DNA of 64,000 bases from Bradyrhizobium sp. CCBAU 51765 (lineage in GTDB: Bacteria > Pseudomonadota > Alphaproteobacteria > Rhizobiales > Xanthobacteraceae), in contig NZ_CP030038.1 in NCBI RefSeq assembly GCF_015291725.1, positions 2,221,001 to 2,285,000 on the forward strand. Reading direction: 5' to 3'. Both the position numbers and the translations under genes were made by a program. Positions within the stretch are counted from its first letter, which is position 1. Each line of letters begins with the position of its first letter. Shown piece after piece: positions 26,905 to 37,174 of the stretch. Under the pieces are notes generated by a model. It was given only the letters and a program-made list of their open reading frames with translations, did no database searches and was not told where the DNA came from.

Positions 26905-27447
26905 ATGAACCAGCCCGCATCAGCCTATTTCATCGAGGACCGCCACGATCCCAACGAGACGCACACGCTTGCGGTGCTCGTGCAGAACGAGCCGGGCGTG
27001 CTCGCGCGCGTCATCGGCCTGTTCTCGGGGCGCGGCTACAACATCGAGAGCCTCACGGTCTCGGAGACCGAGGCTCAGAAGCATCTGTCGCGAATCACCA
27101 TCGTCACCACGGGTACGCCGATGGTGATCGAGCAGATCAAGCACCAGCTCGATCGCATGATCCCGGTCTACCGCGTCGTCGACATGACCCTGACCAGGCG
27201 TTCGATCGAGCGCGAGTTGGCGATGGTGAAGGTGCGCGGGCAGGGCGAGCACCGGGTCGAGGCGCTCAGGCTGGCGGATGCATTCCGCGCCCGCGTGATC
27301 GACGCCACCACCGAGAGCTTTGTGTTCGAGATCACAGGCAATACGGACAAGATCAACCAGTTCATCGACCTTATGCGCCCGCTCGGCCTCGTCGAGGTGT
27401 CGCGCACGGGCGTCGCCGCGATCGGTCGCGGACCTGAAGGGATGTGA
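26905..27447 (+). CDS. ilvH: Acetolactate synthase, small (regulatory) subunit
   Basis: A 180-residue regulatory subunit with an N-terminal ACT domain (HTLAVLVQNEPGVLARVIGLF, then RGYNIESLTVS) and a C-terminal ALS_ss_C domain. It binds valine and sensitises the catalytic subunit to feedback. The start at 26905 has GAAGGGGA about seven bases upstream; the longer frame begins inside ilvB. It is followed after three bases by a methyltransferase gene. Confidence 0.96.
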   Translation: MNQPASAYFIEDRHDPNETHTLAVLVQNEPGVLARVIGLFSGRGYNIESLTVSETEAQKHLSRITIVTTGTPMVIEQIKHQLDRMIPVYRVVDMTLTRRSIERELAMVKVRGQGEHRVEALRLADAFRARVIDATTESFVFEITGNTDKINQFIDLMRPLGLVEVSRTGVAAIGRGPEGM

Positions 27448-27450
27448 GCC

Positions 27451-28146
27451 ATGTTGGCGCGCGACTGGTACTACAACGAGCGGAACCGGATGGGGATCGA
27501 GCCCGCTGTGGCATCGATCTACGACAGCCATGACGATGCCGATCTGCGGGCGCGCGCCGCGCTGAAAATGCTCGGTGTGCAGCGCGGCTGGCGTATCGCC
27601 GATATCGGCTGCGGCAACGGCGTGCTCGCCACCGAAGCCGCGCTGATGGGCGCAGAGGTCGACGCCATCGACATCTCGCCGGCGATGCTGGCGCTCGCTG
27701 AGATCTACGCCCGCGACCGCAAGGCGCCCGTACGCACCCAATCCGCCGGTCTGCTCAGCTTCGCCTACCGGCCGGAATCCTACGATCTCATCGTCAGCGA
27801 GTTCACGCTGCACCATCTGCCGGATTTCTGGAAGGCGGTGGCGATGTCGCGGATTTTTCGCGCGCTCAAGCCCGGAGCGACGTTTTATCTCCGTGACATT
27901 GTTTACTCCTCGATGCCCGACGCGATCGAGCGTGACGTCGAGCAATGGGCCGATTTCCAGATCAAGAACCACGATTTCTCCCGCGAGGGCGTGGTGACCC
28001 ACATGCGCGACGAATATTCCACCTTCGGCTGGGTGATGGAGCGGATGCTGACCGACGTCGGCTTCACCCTGGTCTCGGCCGATTACCACGCGCCGATGCA
28101 CGGCACGTATCTGCTGCGGAAACCGAAAGCCGGCGAGCAAGGCTAG
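27451..28146 (+). CDS. Class I SAM-dependent methyltransferase
   Basis: A 231-residue soluble methyltransferase. The SAM-binding motif I is IADIGCGNGVLATEAA, followed by VDAIDISPAMLALAE and the motif YDLIVSEFTLHHL. It starts three bases after the ilvH stop, so it is likely to be transcribed with it. The substrate is unknown; the link to branched-chain amino acids is only by position. Confidence 0.88.
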   Translation: MLARDWYYNERNRMGIEPAVASIYDSHDDADLRARAALKMLGVQRGWRIADIGCGNGVLATEAALMGAEVDAIDISPAMLALAEIYARDRKAPVRTQSAGLLSFAYRPESYDLIVSEFTLHHLPDFWKAVAMSRIFRALKPGATFYLRDIVYSSMPDAIERDVEQWADFQIKNHDFSREGVVTHMRDEYSTFGWVMERMLTDVGFTLVSADYHAPMHGTYLLRKPKAGEQG

Positions 28147-28195
28147 ACAAGAACAACAAACAGGGCTGCGATACAAAGCAGAACCGGAAACAACA

Positions 28196-29071
28196 ATGAA
28201 GCCGGCCGACATCCTCATCGCCGTCATGGTGGCGATCATCTGGGGGCTTGCCTTCGTGGCGAGCCGGATCGCGCTCGACGAGCTTTCGCCGGAGTTGATG
28301 ACGGCGTTGCGTTTCACGATCGCCGCGGTGCCGTGCCTGTTCATTCCCAAGCCGAAAATCGCCTGGTCGCTGCTGATCGCAATCAGCTTCACGCTTTTCC
28401 TCGGTCAGTTCCTGTCGCTGGCCTACGGCATCGCCCATGGGGTGCCCGTGGGCCTGACCTCCGTCGTCGTGCAGAGCCAGGCGCTCTTCACGATCGGCTT
28501 TGCCGCGATCGTGTTCGGCGAACGTCCGACGCCGGTGCAGACCCTCGGTGTCGCTGTCGCCGCGACGGGCTTGCTGATGATCTGCGGCACCGTCGGTTAC
28601 GATTTCAGCGTCGGTGCCTTTGCTGTGCTGATGATCTCGCCGCTCAGCTTCGCAATCGGCAATCTCCTGCTGCGCAGCGCCCGTGGCGTGCCGATGTTCG
28701 ACCTGTTCGCCTGGCTCTGTTTCTCCGCGGCGGTGCCGCTGTTCGCGCTGGCGCTGATCGCCGATGGGCCGTCGCCGACCTGGACGTCGCTGACGCACCT
28801 ATCGCTGACGTCGGCGCTCTGCATGCTGATGCTCGGCGGCATCTCCACCAGTATCGCCTATTGGCTGTGGGGCCGCCTGTTGCGCGACTATCCCGCCGCG
28901 CAAGTGGTGCCGTTCGCGTTGCTCGTGCCGTTCGTCGGCTCGGCCGCCTCCAGCATCATGTTCGGCGAGCGGTTCGGACCGTTGCGCCTCGCCGGCATGC
29001 TGACCGTGATCGGCGGCATCGCCGTGATGGTGCTGGCGAAGCGCCCGCAAGTCCTGCCCAAGACTGCGTGA
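28196..29071 (+). CDS. EamA-family (DMT) exporter
   Basis: A 291-residue membrane protein with ten predicted helices in two EamA repeats. The first begins DILIAVMVAIIWGLAFVASR and the second has FAIGNLLLRSARGVP and GRLLRDYPAAQVVPFALLVP. This branch resembles O-acetylserine/cysteine exporters. It is followed by an amino acid exporter of another family, which suggests a role in relieving amino acid excess. Confidence 0.88.
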   Translation: MKPADILIAVMVAIIWGLAFVASRIALDELSPELMTALRFTIAAVPCLFIPKPKIAWSLLIAISFTLFLGQFLSLAYGIAHGVPVGLTSVVVQSQALFTIGFAAIVFGERPTPVQTLGVAVAATGLLMICGTVGYDFSVGAFAVLMISPLSFAIGNLLLRSARGVPMFDLFAWLCFSAAVPLFALALIADGPSPTWTSLTHLSLTSALCMLMLGGISTSIAYWLWGRLLRDYPAAQVVPFALLVPFVGSAASSIMFGERFGPLRLAGMLTVIGGIAVMVLAKRPQVLPKTA

Positions 29072-29078
29072 GGTGAAT

Positions 29079-29681
29079 ATGACCTACTCGCTGTTCTACG
29101 CCTTTCTCGCCTTCATGGCGGTGATGTACTTCACCCCGGGGCCGAACAACATCATGCTGTTGTCCTCCGGCCTGACCTACGGCTTCCGGCGCACGATCCC
29201 GCATATCGTCGGCATCGTCATCGGCTTCGCCTTCATGATCGCAGCCGTCGGCCTCGGGCTCGGCACCGTGTTCCTGGCCTATCCGATCCTGCAAACCATC
29301 CTGAAATATGCCGGTGCCGCCTACCTGATCTATCTTGCCGCCGTGATCGCGATGTCCGGTCCGGCGAAGCCGGGCGAGGAGAAGGCGCGCGGCCCGATGA
29401 CCTTCTGGGGCGCGGCGATGTTCCAGTGGATCAACGCCAAGGGCTGGGTGATCGTGATCGGTACCATCACCGCCTACGCCGCGATCGCCCAATTCCCGCT
29501 CAACATCGCCATCCAGACCGTGATCAGCCTCATCGTCGGTACGGTCTCGACCGTGGTCTGGGCCCTGTTCGGCACCGCGCTACGGCCGGTCCTGACCTCC
29601 GAGCGGCTAGTCCGCGCCTTCAATATCCTGATGGCGGTCCTGCTGCTCGCTTCCCTCTACCCCGTTTTCACGGATGCATGA
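29079..29681 (+). CDS. LysE-family amino acid exporter
   Basis: A 200-residue membrane protein with about six helices. It begins with FMAVMYFTPGPNNIMLLSSGL, the typical N-terminal region of LysE/RhtB translocators. The ATG at 29079 is preferred to the GTG at 29073, with GAGGTG as ribosome binding site. It starts seven bases after the EamA gene. Substrate not known; homologues export basic or hydroxy amino acids. Confidence 0.9.
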   Translation: MTYSLFYAFLAFMAVMYFTPGPNNIMLLSSGLTYGFRRTIPHIVGIVIGFAFMIAAVGLGLGTVFLAYPILQTILKYAGAAYLIYLAAVIAMSGPAKPGEEKARGPMTFWGAAMFQWINAKGWVIVIGTITAYAAIAQFPLNIAIQTVISLIVGTVSTVVWALFGTALRPVLTSERLVRAFNILMAVLLLASLYPVFTDA

Positions 29682-29724
29682 TGTCGCGGATTTCCATGCA
29701 GAAACGGGTTTCCCTCAGGGCTGA

Positions 29725-30834
<1,110 letters not shown>

Positions 30835-30844
30835 CGGCTACGCC

Positions 30845-30883
30845 GTCATTCCGGGTTCGCGCTAACGCGCGCCCCGGAATGGC
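30845..30883. repeat. REP-like palindrome after ilvC
   Basis: GTCATTCCGGG (30845-30855) and CCCCGGAATGGC (30872-30883) are inverted, with GCGCTAACGCGC between. It belongs to the same family as the element at 22828-22908. It lies 11 bases after the ilvC stop and may act as its terminator. Confidence 0.65.
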
Positions 30884-31326
30884 GGACGAAACGCAACCTT
30901 GCTCGCCAAACCAAATCTTAAATCTTCGCGGCTATGATCGAGCGAGATCGCAAACAGTGGTCTCGCTCTTTCCATTCTGCGCGAAGCACTGCTGCTTCAT
31001 TCAAATTCTTCGCAAGTTGACGCGCGGCCTGAACGCGAAGAACCGAATTTTAAACCACATTCTTGGCATCGCGGCGTTTGTCGCGCATTCTCGCTGCATT
31101 CCGAACATCAAAACCTCTGCGTCTTCAGGGGCAAGGATTCGGCTCTTCATCCGCATTCTCATCTCGTGTCCACTGGGCGCCGGGCCGTTGCATGCCGGCC
31201 GAGCGTATCGCCCAAAGCGTGACCGAGCGCTGACCGCGGCAGGTCCCAAGGTGCGCCATCAGATCACGCCGGAGCCGATGCACCACCTGATCGGGGCCGT
31301 GCTGCGGCTGCCGCGCGCCGATCGAT
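30884..31326. other. Intergenic stretch without recognisable genes
   Basis: The sequence between the palindrome after ilvC and the tetR remnant is less GC-rich than its surroundings (for example AAATCTTAAATCTTCG near 30914). Short frames occur on both strands but none has a usable start region or a recognisable product. The stretch looks like degraded or foreign DNA. Confidence 0.5.
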
Positions 31327-31712
31327 GCTGCGCTGCAACTTGCGGCGGAGGGAAACAAGATCTCCGTCCGTGAAGCCGCGTGCCGGCTGCCGTGTCGGCG
31401 GGAGCGCTGTTCCAGCACTTCCCGAAACCGCGATGCCTTGATGGTGGCCGTGGCAGAGGAGGCGCAGCGGCGCTTTCGTGCCAAGATCGAGACGGCGCTG
31501 GGCTCGGTGCCGGCCGCCGACCCGCTGGCCGGCTTTCAAGCGTTCCGCCTCGCTTTGTCTGCGCTGGACCACGGTGCAATCCCGCGCATGTCCAGATCAT
31601 CTCCACCGGGCGCCATTTCGTCCATGGCGTTGGCCCATGGAGGAGCGTGACAATCGAGCGGGTGGCGGAAGAGGTGCTCGACCTGTTCATCGCGGGCGCT
31701 GCCAAGCCGTAG
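31327..31712 (+). pseudogene. TetR-family regulator remnant with several frameshifts
   Basis: Pieces of one TetR-type regulator appear in turn in two frames. Frame one gives LQLAAEGNKISVREAA, frame two SAGALFQHFP, frame one again RDALMVAVAEEAQRRFRAKI and ADPLAGFQAF, and finally frame two AHVQIISTGRHF and VAEEVLDLFIAGA. Reading through would require at least three frameshifts within about 400 bases, and the start is missing. This is a decayed gene, unless the sequence contains errors. It is followed at 174 bases by a membrane sulfatase-like gene. Confidence 0.75.
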
Positions 31713-31885
31713 CAGCTTCGCCGCTCGCTAACATTAAGCGAAGGTCGGGCCGCTCCGTGCGTTGCCTGTCCTTGACCATTCCGTTACAGTTTTATGACAC
31801 GGTGCAGGCTTCCGGCTGCGCCGGACGCCCTGACCGGCCGGTCAGACGTGTCACCGGGCCGGACTTGAAGTTCAGCGTATTTTCG

Positions 31886-33598
31886 ATGGCGTCCGCGCCC
31901 AATCCAGGTCCTTCTGCCGCGACCGCCGTGCTGGCGAGCGTCGCCGCGCTTGGCATCTGGCGCCTGCTCGCGGTTGCAGCGCCGCATCTCGCCGCGCTCG
32001 CGCTGATGTACGAGACCGAGACCGATTTCGGCTCGCGCCTGTCCTTTGCGCTCGCCTGGGGCATCCTGAACTTCTTCTGGATCACGCTGTTGCGGCGGCC
32101 GGCGCTCTCGGGCGCGTTGTCGCTGACCATGGTCGTCGTGCTGGTGCTGCTGTCGCAGCTCAAGCACGAGGTCGTGCAGATGACGGTCAATTTCATCGAC
32201 CTGATGATGATCGACCGCGACACCGTCGGGTTCCTGTTCACGATCTTCCCGAACTTGCGCTGGTCGGTGATTCTGGCCGGCCTGATCACGCTGCCGTTGA
32301 TGTATTCGCTGTGGTGGCTCGACCCGTTCCGCGTCCGCCGCCTGCCGGCGCTGGCCTGCAAGCTCGCCTGCCTCGCCGGGCTTGTCGGGTATTCGCTCTA
32401 CCATCCGGATGAAGCCTGGCGCAGCTATTACGACGACGGCTATCTCTCGAAATTCTTCCGCTCGGGCGTCAGCGCGGTGTCGGATTTCGCGCAGTACGGC
32501 TTCATGGAGGCGGCCGCTTCGACCAATGAACGGCTCAACATGCCGCTGGTCGATGCCTGCCATCCCGCCGGCCGCCGGCCGAACATCATCATGATCCATG
32601 ATGAATCGAGCTTCGACATCCGCGCGGCGCAGGGCATCAAGGTGCCGCAGGGCTATGGCAGCCACTTCACCTCCTGGGACGGCAAGCAGCGCACGTTCCT
32701 TGCCGAGAGCAATGGCGGACCGAGCTGGTTCACCGAATACAACGTGCTCGCGGGGCTTTCCTCGCGCTCGTTCGGACGCTTCGCCTATTTCGTGACACGC
32801 ATTGCCTCGAGCCGGGTTGAGCGCGGCCTGCCGCTGGCGCTGCGACGTTGTGGCTACGAGACGCTGTCGCTCTATCCCGCCAACGGCGGCTTCATGGGCG
32901 CGCGCAGCTTCCAGATGACGACCGGCATCGAGCGCTTTCTCGATGCGAAGGATCTCGGCGCGAAGGATGTCGAACCCGACAGCTTCTTCTACGACAAGGC
33001 GCTCCAGCTGATGGGCCAGCAGCCGCCGAACAAGCCGCTGTTCACCTTCATCTATCTCGGCGCCAATCATTTCCCCTGGGAGACGCGCTTCCGTCCCGAC
33101 CTGCTGCCGAACTGGCGCGGGCCGGGCAATGTGCCGTCCATCGACGAATATCTGCGCCGGCAGGCGATCAGCGCCGAGCAGTACAAGGCCTTCGTCGCAG
33201 GCCTGAAGAAGAAATTTCCGGGTGAGCCCTTCCTGATCGTGCGCTACGGCGATCACCAGCCGGAATTCGCACCGCAGATCCTCGAGCCCGGGCTCGACGA
33301 GGGCGCCCTCGGCAAGAAGCTGGACAATTACGATCCGCGGCTCTACGCGACCTATTACGCGATCGACGCCGTCAATTTCGAGCCGGTGAAAAGCGCGGCC
33401 GTGATGGACACGATCGACGGCCCCTATCTGCCGCTGGTGATCCAGGAAGCTGCCGGCATCCCGCTGGATCCCTCGTTCGCCGAGCAGAAGGACATCATGC
33501 TCCGCTGCAACGGCATCTTCTACGGCTGCAAGGACGGCGCCGAGGCGCGGCGGTTGAACCGGCTGCTGATCGACGCGGGGATGATCAGGGGGCTGTAG
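31886..33598 (+). CDS. Membrane-bound sulfatase-like hydrolase/transferase
   Basis: A 570-residue protein. About five hydrophobic helices fill the first 200 residues (for example LAALALMYETE, FALAWGILNFFWITLL, LSGALSLTMVVVLVLL). The remainder is a sulfatase-fold domain, with RRPNIIMIHDESSFDI at its start and YGDHQPEFAP near the end. The architecture is that of LtaS/OpgB/YejM-type enzymes, which transfer or remove phosphoglycerol or phosphoethanolamine groups at the outer face of the inner membrane. The substrate cannot be told. The true start is taken as ATG 31886; an upstream frame is a shadow. Confidence 0.82.
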   Translation: MASAPNPGPSAATAVLASVAALGIWRLLAVAAPHLAALALMYETETDFGSRLSFALAWGILNFFWITLLRRPALSGALSLTMVVVLVLLSQLKHEVVQMTVNFIDLMMIDRDTVGFLFTIFPNLRWSVILAGLITLPLMYSLWWLDPFRVRRLPALACKLACLAGLVGYSLYHPDEAWRSYYDDGYLSKFFRSGVSAVSDFAQYGFMEAAASTNERLNMPLVDACHPAGRRPNIIMIHDESSFDIRAAQGIKVPQGYGSHFTSWDGKQRTFLAESNGGPSWFTEYNVLAGLSSRSFGRFAYFVTRIASSRVERGLPLALRRCGYETLSLYPANGGFMGARSFQMTTGIERFLDAKDLGAKDVEPDSFFYDKALQLMGQQPPNKPLFTFIYLGANHFPWETRFRPDLLPNWRGPGNVPSIDEYLRRQAISAEQYKAFVAGLKKKFPGEPFLIVRYGDHQPEFAPQILEPGLDEGALGKKLDNYDPRLYATYYAIDAVNFEPVKSAAVMDTIDGPYLPLVIQEAAGIPLDPSFAEQKDIMLRCNGIFYGCKDGAEARRLNRLLIDAGMIRGL

Positions 33599-33611
33599 TC
33601 CCGATCTTTGA

Positions 33612-33730
33612 GTAGGGGGGCAAAGCGACTTGTCCGCCGTAGCTCGAAGAGCGAAGGCGGAAGCGTGCCCACCACCTCTCAACCGTATTCAAAGACGTGG
33701 GCCCGGCGCTCCACGCCTTTGCCCACCCTA
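33612..33730. repeat. Probable dispersed intergenic repeat
   Basis: The stretch contains GTCCGCCGTAGCTCGAAGAG, then GCGAAGGCGGAAGCGTGCCC, and later TGGGCCCGG and CTTTGCCCACCCTACG. GTGCCCACC and GTGGGC can pair. I recall this composition as a recurrent intergenic repeat in Bradyrhizobium genomes. No second copy is in this window, so the call is uncertain. Confidence 0.4.
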
Positions 33731-33738
33731 CGAAAATC

Positions 33739-35298
33739 TCAACGCCCGCCCACCTTGCCCCACAGCCACTTCGCCACCGCATCCGGCGACGAGTTCGCAT
33801 CGTTGCCGCCGGCGCGCAAATTGGCTTCGCGCATGTTGGCGATGTCGATCCTACCGAGCAGCGGCCTCAGCGCCGCCTGCAGTCGCTCGTCATCGGCGCG
33901 TCTCGGCGCGAGCAGCAGGATGGCGTCGTAGGGCGGGATGGCGTGCCTGATATCGTCCAGCGCGACGAGATCGTATTTCGCGATCAGGCCGTCGCTGGTG
34001 TAGCCGGCGATCACGTCGACCTCGCCGCTGGCGGCGGCCGCATACATGAAATCCGGCTGCATCTGGCGTTGGGCGCGGAACGAAAGGCCGTAAGCCTTTT
34101 GCAGGGCCGCCCATTCGGGCCGCGAGAAGAATTCGTAGTCGCCGGCAATCGACATCGTCGATGCGTGTGCGGCGAGATCGGTGATGGTGCGGATGCCGAG
34201 CGCCTCGGCGCGCTTCCTCGGCATCACCAGCGCATAGGCGTTCTCGAAGCCGACGTCGCCGAGCAGGGTGATGTTGTCCCTGGCGAGCGCTGTCTTGAGG
34301 TCCGCGAGCAGCTCGGTGCGCGGCTTGATATCGCTGCGATGCAGCTGGTTGGCCCAAAGCGTGCCGGAATAGTCGACATAGAGATCGATGTCGCCGGCCT
34401 TCAGCGCCTCGAAGATCACGCTCGAACCGAGGCCCGAGCGCGCCGTCGCGGACAGGCCGGCGGCCTGGAGACGGTCCCTGAGCAGCGCGGACAGCACATA
34501 TTGCTCGGCAAATGTCTTGGCGCCGACGACGTAGCCCTGCGAGGAGCGGCCCATTGTCGGCACCAATGTTGCGGCAACGAGAGCTGCGATCCCGACGCAG
34601 CCGAGCGCTGCGCGCAGACGGCTGCGACGACGCAGACCGTTCTCGATCAGGCCAAGCAGTTGATCGACGGCGAGCGCGAGCAGGGCCGAGGCCAGGCAGC
34701 CGAACAGCACGAACACCCAGTTCTGGGTCTGCAGCCCGGCAAAGATGTAGTTGCCGAGGCTGGTCTGCCCGATCGGGGTCGACAGCGTCGCGGTGCCGAT
34801 CACCCAGACTGCGGCGGTGCGGATGCCCGCCATCATCACCGGCAGCGCCAGCGGCACCTCGACCAAGAGCAGCGATTGGCGTCCGGTCATGCCGACGCCC
34901 TTAGCGGCTTCGATCAGCGCGGGGTCGATGCCGTTGAGCCCGGTGATGCCGTTGCGCAGCACCGGCAGCATCGAATAGAGCGCCAGCGCCAGCATCGCCG
35001 GCAGGAAGCCGAAGGCGGAGAAGGAAACGCCGAACCAGGTCAGCGCGACCGAGGCCGCCGCGAGCAGCAGCGGATAGAACAGTGCAAGCAGCGCCAGTCC
35101 CGGCACGGTCTGCACGATGCTGGCGAACGCGAGCAGCATGCCGCGCGGCGCCGGGCGATTGCGCGTGAGGATCGCCAGCGGCATGCTGACGGCGAGACCG
35201 AGCGCCAGTGCGGCAAGGCTGACCTGCACATGGTTGCCGAGGTAGTCGGGCAGATGCGCGAGCGCCTCGCCCCAGCGTGGATCGGCGAGGAGGCTCAT
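33739..35298 (-). CDS. Osmoprotectant ABC transporter, permease fused to substrate-binding protein
   Basis: A 519-residue fusion. Residues 1-240 form an ABC permease with about six helices and the segment GLNGIDPALIEAAKGVGMTGRQ as EAA loop. Residues 250-519 form a periplasmic binding domain of the OpuAC/ProX type, starting YVVGAKTFAEQYVLSALLRD and including KAGDIDLYVDYSGTLWA. Such fusions transport glycine betaine, choline or related solutes. It overlaps the ATPase gene (35295-36077) by four bases, so two genes make the whole transporter. Confidence 0.9.
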   Translation of the reverse strand: MSLLADPRWGEALAHLPDYLGNHVQVSLAALALGLAVSMPLAILTRNRPAPRGMLLAFASIVQTVPGLALLALFYPLLLAAASVALTWFGVSFSAFGFLPAMLALALYSMLPVLRNGITGLNGIDPALIEAAKGVGMTGRQSLLLVEVPLALPVMMAGIRTAAVWVIGTATLSTPIGQTSLGNYIFAGLQTQNWVFVLFGCLASALLALAVDQLLGLIENGLRRRSRLRAALGCVGIAALVAATLVPTMGRSSQGYVVGAKTFAEQYVLSALLRDRLQAAGLSATARSGLGSSVIFEALKAGDIDLYVDYSGTLWANQLHRSDIKPRTELLADLKTALARDNITLLGDVGFENAYALVMPRKRAEALGIRTITDLAAHASTMSIAGDYEFFSRPEWAALQKAYGLSFRAQRQMQPDFMYAAAASGEVDVIAGYTSDGLIAKYDLVALDDIRHAIPPYDAILLLAPRRADDERLQAALRPLLGRIDIANMREANLRAGGNDANSSPDAVAKWLWGKVGGR

Positions 35299-36077
35299 GC
35301 CGCACCGCTCTGCGGCAACAGCGCATTCAGCCGCTCAGCCTGGCGCCGCGGCGTGCGCAGCAGCTCCAGCACGTAGTCGTCGCCGCTCTTGGCGAGCTCA
35401 TTGGGCGTGCCCTGCGCGAGCAGTCGTCCGCCCCGCATTACGGCGATGCGGTCGGCGAGCAAGATAGCCTCCGTCATGTCATGGGTGATCATCACGGTTG
35501 TCAGCCCCAGCTTGCGATGCAGCGAGCGATAGTCGTCGCCGAGCGCATCGCGGGTGAGAGGATCGAGCGCGCCGAACGGCTCGTCCATCAGCACGATGCG
35601 AGGCCTTGCCGCGAGCGCCCGCGCCACGCCGACGCGCTGACGCTGGCCGCCGGAGAGCGCTTCCGGCAGACGGTCGCGATGCGCAGCATGGTCGAGCTGC
35701 ACCAGCTCGAGCAACTCGTCGACACGTGCCGCGATATCCGCCGCCGACACACCCAGCAGTCTCGGTGTGATCCCGATATTGTCGGCGACGCTCAAATGGG
35801 GGAATAACCCGCCGCTCTGGAACACGTAGCCGATCCGCCGCCGCAGCGCGACCGGATCGACGTCTCTCACGTCCTCGCCCTCGACGGTGATGGTGCCGCC
35901 ATCGGCCTCGATCAGCCGGTTGGCGAGCCGCAGCAGCGTGGTCTTGCCCGAGCCGGAGCCGCCGACGATCGCCACAAACTCGCCCTCGGCGATCTCGAGC
36001 GATACATCGTCGACGGCTTTGAGAGAGCCGAAGCTCCTGGTGACGTGCTGGTAGCTGATGGCTGGTTTGGATGGCAT
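35295..36077 (-). CDS. Osmoprotectant ABC transporter, ATP-binding protein
   Basis: A 260-residue ABC ATPase of the OpuCA/ProV type but without C-terminal CBS domains. Walker A is GGSGSGKTTLLRLANRL, signature LSGGQRQRVGVARAL, Walker B RIVLMDEPFGALDPLTRD. It precedes the fused permease-binding protein, overlapping by four bases, and energises it. Confidence 0.92.
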   Translation of the reverse strand: MPSKPAISYQHVTRSFGSLKAVDDVSLEIAEGEFVAIVGGSGSGKTTLLRLANRLIEADGGTITVEGEDVRDVDPVALRRRIGYVFQSGGLFPHLSVADNIGITPRLLGVSAADIAARVDELLELVQLDHAAHRDRLPEALSGGQRQRVGVARALAARPRIVLMDEPFGALDPLTRDALGDDYRSLHRKLGLTTVMITHDMTEAILLADRIAVMRGGRLLAQGTPNELAKSGDDYVLELLRTPRRQAERLNALLPQSGAA

Positions 36078-36097
36078 CCGACGCGGCTCATTCTTCC

Positions 36098-36260
36098 TTA
36101 CCCTCCCCTGGAGGGGGAGGGTCGCTCGCGCGAAGCGCGGGCGGGGTGGGGTGATCTCTCAACACGGGCAGTGTTCGACGCGGAGAGACCGTCAGCCCAC
36201 CCCGTTGTGCATTTCGCTTCGCTGCATGCCCAACGACCCTCCCCCTCCAGGGGAGGGTAA
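36098..36260. repeat. Palindromic element with 27-base perfect terminal inverted repeats
   Basis: The outer ends, 36098-36124 and 36234-36260, are exact reverse complements (beginning TTACCCTCCCCTGG and ending CCAGGGGAGGGTAA). An inner, imperfect inverted pair uses GGGTGGGGTGATCTCTC (36151 onward) and GAGAGACCGTCAGCCCACCCC. No reading frame is coded. It lies between two divergent ABC operons. The structure is that of a non-autonomous transposable element or large REP. Confidence 0.75.
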
Positions 36261-36355
36261 GAGCGCCCCGGGACCCATGCGTAGCACGCTTGGCGCCTTG
36301 ATTGAACTTGGCCGCGCGAGCGGCTAAGGCATCGGCCTGAATTCGGAGGAAGCAC

Positions 36356-37174
36356 ATGACGACGCCCACGGCAGTGGCGCTGGAAGATGCCAAGGTCGCG
36401 TTCCGCCTCGGGGACGGGCGGGTCTATACGGCGGTCGAGAAAGCCCATCTCACGGTCGCCCAGGGCGAGTTCGTCGCCATCGTCGGCCCGACCGGCTGTG
36501 GGAAATCGACGCTGCTCAACGTTGCGGCAGGGCTGCTCAAGCCCGCCGCCGGCAGCGTCCGGATTTTCGACCGGCCGCTGGCGGGGCTGAACCGGGATGC
36601 CGGCTACCTGTTCCAGGCCGACGCGCTGTTCCCGTGGAAGACCGCGCTCGACAATGTCGCGATCGGGCTCGAGATCAAGGGCACGCCGCGCACTGATGCG
36701 CTGCCGCGGGCGCAAAAATGGCTGACCTCCGTCGGCCTCGGCGCCTTTGCGGGCCGCTATCCGCACATGCTCTCCGGCGGACAGCGCAAGCGCGTGGCGC
36801 TGGCGCAGGTGCTGATCCGCGATCCCAAGATCCTCTTGATGGACGAGCCGTTCGGGCCACTCGATGCGCAGACCCGCCAGGTCATGGGCAACCTGCTGCT
36901 CGACTTGTGGAACGCCGACCGCAAGGCCGTGCTGTTCGTCACCCACGATCTGGAAGAGGCGATCGCGCTCGCCGACCGCGTCGTGATCATGTCGGCCGGG
37001 CCGTCCTCGCGCATCATCGGCGACTGGCGGGTGAGCCTGCCGCGTCCGCGCGACATCTTCGAGGTGCGGCTGGACAAGGAATTCCATGCGCTGCATCGCG
37101 AGATCTGGAGCGTGCTCAAGGACGAGGTGATGAAGGGCTACGCGCAATCCACTCACGCCGCGGAGGCGGTCTGA
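36356..37174 (+). CDS. ABC transporter ATP-binding protein, nitrate/sulfonate/taurine type
   Basis: A 272-residue ATPase of the SsuB/TauB class. Walker A is GPTGCGKSTLLNVAAGLL, signature LSGGQRKRVALAQVL, Walker B KILLMDEPFGPLDAQTRQ. It overlaps the permease gene by one base (TGATG). Its binding protein is likely the one at 41637-42662, now 3.7 kb downstream. Confidence 0.92.
   Translation: MTTPTAVALEDAKVAFRLGDGRVYTAVEKAHLTVAQGEFVAIVGPTGCGKSTLLNVAAGLLKPAAGSVRIFDRPLAGLNRDAGYLFQADALFPWKTALDNVAIGLEIKGTPRTDALPRAQKWLTSVGLGAFAGRYPHMLSGGQRKRVALAQVLIRDPKILLMDEPFGPLDAQTRQVMGNLLLDLWNADRKAVLFVTHDLEEAIALADRVVIMSAGPSSRIIGDWRVSLPRPRDIFEVRLDKEFHALHREIWSVLKDEVMKGYAQSTHAAEAV

Noticed and set aside
36098..36260. 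CRISPR array
   Set aside because: The repeats are two, inverted, with one spacer-like centre; no regular direct repeats are present.
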